Positions 62,163-64,000 of a stretch of DNA of 64,000 nt are shown here, in pieces. Source of the DNA: Paenibacillus silvisoli (GTDB taxonomy: Bacteria; Bacillota; Bacilli; Paenibacillales; Paenibacillaceae); NCBI RefSeq assembly GCF_030866765.1, contig NZ_CP133017.1, positions 466,501 through 530,500 of the forward strand, written 5' to 3'. The position numbers were made by a program, and so were the translations under genes. The notes below the pieces were generated by a model. That model saw only the letters and a list, made by a program, of their open reading frames with translations, was not told where the DNA came from and searched no databases. Within the stretch, counting starts at the first letter, position 1; each line of letters begins with the position of its first letter.

Positions 62163-62232
62163 TAAAACCAACTCCCACCGGGCTGGCTTGTCGCTGGCGT
62201 GTGGCGGTCGAGTGAGAGCGCGCATGAATCAT

Positions 62233-62417
62233 CTAACGGTTGCACCAGCGCTTATATGCGCAAAAACAGCCCTTTTTGACAGCTAACGGTTGCCACAGAG
62301 GTTATTTAGCCCCAATTGGCACAATTCGCTGTCCAAATCTCTAAATAACGTTCCTGACAACCGTTAGAAATTCAAAAAGGCCCTTAAAGGCAAAGTAGCG
62401 TGCGTGGCAACCGTTAG
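62233..62417. repeat. 185-bp F-F-R-R inverted repeat element, copy C
   Basis: Forward units at 62233-62257 and 62283-62307, reverse units at 62343-62367 and 62393-62417. The offsets are 50, 60 and 50 nt. The central 35-nt spacer resembles the reverse complement of that of copy A, so this copy lies in the opposite orientation. The 613-bp gap from 62036 to 62648 otherwise contains only a terminator and a promoter region. Confidence 0.85.
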
Positions 62418-62543
62418 CGTACTAGCCTCGACCATCTCGAAGGGGAATCGTCTTGAAACCAATTCGCAGCATGCCAATAAATGGTCGTTTTTTCGCCTTA
62501 TTTGGCTAAGGACGAGGCGGATTGGATTTAGTATAATAGAGAC

Positions 62544-62553
62544 GAAACGTTTC
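62544..62553. promoter_or_regulatory. LacI/CcpA-like palindrome upstream of the family 5 lipoprotein gene
   Basis: GAAACGTTTC, a perfect 10-bp palindrome of the LacI-family core type, about 20 bases before the -35 at 62573. Confidence 0.35.
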
Positions 62554-62572
62554 ACCAATTTTGAAAACCCTA

Positions 62573-62601
62573 TTGTAATTCCGAGTATTCCGATATATAA
62601 T
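62573..62601 (+). promoter_or_regulatory. Promoter of the family 5 lipoprotein gene
   Basis: TTGTAA (62573-62578), 17-bp spacer, TATAAT (62596-62601), about 47 bases before the start codon. Confidence 0.7.
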
Positions 62602-62648
62602 TCGGATATTAAAAGAAAGCTACCTAGAGCTACTTGGAGGATGAGAGA

Positions 62649-64000
62649 ATGCGCAGCAAAAGAAAATTATCCGTCGTTGTCGTACTAGCCCTGCTTACCC
62701 TGGTTATTAGCGCGTGCGGCGGCAACTCGAATTCGAACTCGAACTCGAATGCGTCGACGAACGCTCCATCGAATAACGCGCAAACCGCTGACAATGGACA
62801 AGCGGATGCGTCCCAGCCGAAGGACGGAGGCAGCCTCATTATCGCGGTTGGCGCCGACCCGGTTATCCTTAACCCGAACTATGCGGGCGACCGTGTCAGC
62901 CTGACGATCGACCAAGCGCTATACGCGCCATTGTTCCAAATAAACAGCGGCAAGAAGACGTTCTACCTGGCCGACAGCCTGACGCCTTCCGCCGATATGC
63001 TGACGTATACATTGAAGCTGAAGAGCGGCCTGACTTGGCACGACGGCGAGAAGCTGACGGCCGATGACGTGGTCTTCACGTTCAATAAGATTCTCGACGA
63101 GAAGCAGAACAGCTTCCTGCGCGGCAACCTGATCGTAGGCGGCAAGCCGATCGAAGCGGTGAAGGTCGACGATACGACAGTCGATTTCAAGCTTCCGTCC
63201 GTGAGCCCGGCGTTCGAAGCGACGCTTGTGCAAATCACGCCGATTCCGAAGCATATTTTCGAGAACGAAGCCGATATTGAGAAGAGCACGAAGAACGCGG
63301 CGCCAGTCGGTTCCGGGGCTTTCAAATTCAAAGAGTACAAAACGGGCGAGTATGTAACGCTCGAGCGTTTCGATAACTATTTCGGCGGCAAGCCGCATTT
63401 GGACTCCATCACATACCGTATTGCAAAAGATACGAATGCCGCTAACCTCGCGCTGCAAAGCGGCGAAATCAACGTGAAATACCTCGATCCGCAAGACGTG
63501 TCGACGATCGAGGGCACTGGCAAGTTCGACATTATGCCATATGCCGAAGGCCGCTTATCCTACGTGTTGTTCAACGAGAACAGCGACAGGGGCGCGCTGA
63601 AGAAGAAAGAAGTTCGTCAAGCGCTGTCGTACGCGCTGAACCGCGACGAAGTCATTCAAGCCGCTTACTCGTCCGCCGAATATGCGGATGCGGCGAAGTC
63701 GATTTTGACGCCGGATACGCTGTACCACACGAACGAAGTGCCTTCGTTCGATAACGACGCGGCGAAAGCGAAGGAATTGCTGCAAGCCGCAGGCGAGAGC
63801 AACCTGAAGCTGCGCTTCATCGTGAAGAGCGGCGACAAAGTGCAAGAAGCGATTTCGCTGTACGTGCAGCAGAAGCTGAAAGAAATCGGCGTAGAAGTCG
63901 AGCTGCAAAGCATGGATGCATCCGCTTGGGGCGCGAAGGCGTTCGATCCGGCTGCGAAGGATTTCGAGCTTGCGATTTCCGGCTACATCATGGGCTCCGA
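62649..64000 (+). CDS. Peptide ABC transporter substrate-binding lipoprotein, family 5 (partial)
   Basis: The 5' 450 codons of a family 5 solute-binding protein (OppA/DppE-like); the gene continues past the window end. The lipobox VISAC gives the acylated cysteine near residue 24, followed by an Asn/Ser-rich linker. The mature part has LNPNYAGDRVSL, SGLTWHDGEKLTADDVVFTFNKI and GAFKFKEYKTGEYVTLERF, typical of the family. TTGGAGG lies 8 bases before the ATG at 62649. It probably heads a peptide or opine transport operon. Confidence 0.92.
   Translation, partial: MRSKRKLSVVVVLALLTLVISACGGNSNSNSNSNASTNAPSNNAQTADNGQADASQPKDGGSLIIAVGADPVILNPNYAGDRVSLTIDQALYAPLFQINSGKKTFYLADSLTPSADMLTYTLKLKSGLTWHDGEKLTADDVVFTFNKILDEKQNSFLRGNLIVGGKPIEAVKVDDTTVDFKLPSVSPAFEATLVQITPIPKHIFENEADIEKSTKNAAPVGSGAFKFKEYKTGEYVTLERFDNYFGGKPHLDSITYRIAKDTNAANLALQSGEINVKYLDPQDVSTIEGTGKFDIMPYAEGRLSYVLFNENSDRGALKKKEVRQALSYALNRDEVIQAAYSSAEYADAAKSILTPDTLYHTNEVPSFDNDAAKAKELLQAAGESNLKLRFIVKSGDKVQEAISLYVQQKLKEIGVEVELQSMDASAWGAKAFDPAAKDFELAISGYIMGS

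Overview
The window looks like a chromosomal segment of a GC-rich, spore-forming, motile Bacillota of the Paenibacillus type. The signs are two S-layer-homology (SLH) proteins, CotF-like spore coat genes, a perfect CIRCE element, CcpA-type cre sites, strong Shine-Dalgarno sequences with frequent GTG/TTG starts, and sugar ABC transporters paired with YesM/YesN-type two-component systems. The genus is an inference from gene content. No rRNA, tRNA, CRISPR array or prophage was seen.

Layout. 1-4.9 kb: a chemoreceptor and two paralogous SLH proteins. 4.9-9.5 kb: a radical SAM/TetR pair divergent from a complete kynurenine operon (kynU-kynA-kynB). 9.5-17.9 kb: CapA-like protein, two Gfo/Idh/MocA oxidoreductases, an orphan YvyF-like protein, small membrane or secreted proteins, a patatin-like lipase and an intact IS3-family (IS150-type) element. 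17.9-26.8 kb: MATE transporter, glycosidase-like protein, a frameshifted aldo/keto reductase, an intact aldo/keto reductase, an AraC/PhyH divergent pair, and an IS1182-type element that sits inside the phyH terminator. 26.8-31.4 kb: an ArsR/SRPBCC operon, another SRPBCC protein, a membrane protein and an OmpR/EnvZ-type two-component system. 31.6-35.9 kb: an OCD-M19 dipeptidase-CocE catabolic operon. 36.2-41.2 kb: a GAF-GAF-PAS-GGDEF-EAL protein followed by a TPP enzyme and an unknown protein. 41.3-49.8 kb: CIRCE-controlled htpG, a TetR/DUF4188 pair with twin operators, a phosphotransferase, MerR/AHSA1, spore coat genes, a phosphodiester glycosidase, a polysaccharide deacetylase and a thioesterase. 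50.5-52.1 kb: a putative diiron oxygenase overlapped by its own [2Fe-2S] ferredoxin. 52.2-64 kb: a carbohydrate ABC transport region with three lipoproteins, two permeases and one YesMN-type system but no ATPase, ending in a family 5 peptide-binding lipoprotein that runs off the window.

The most unusual structure is non-coding. A ~185-bp element occurs four times (13457-13641, 22109-22294, 49971-50155, 62233-62417). Each copy has four 25-nt units in the order forward-forward-reverse-reverse, with unit starts offset by 50, 60-61 and 50 nt, and inter-unit spacers that are themselves inverted-repeat related. All copies lie downstream of gene ends. One copy has a coordinated replacement of the unit core. 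A 51-bp tandem repeat lies directly beside the second copy.
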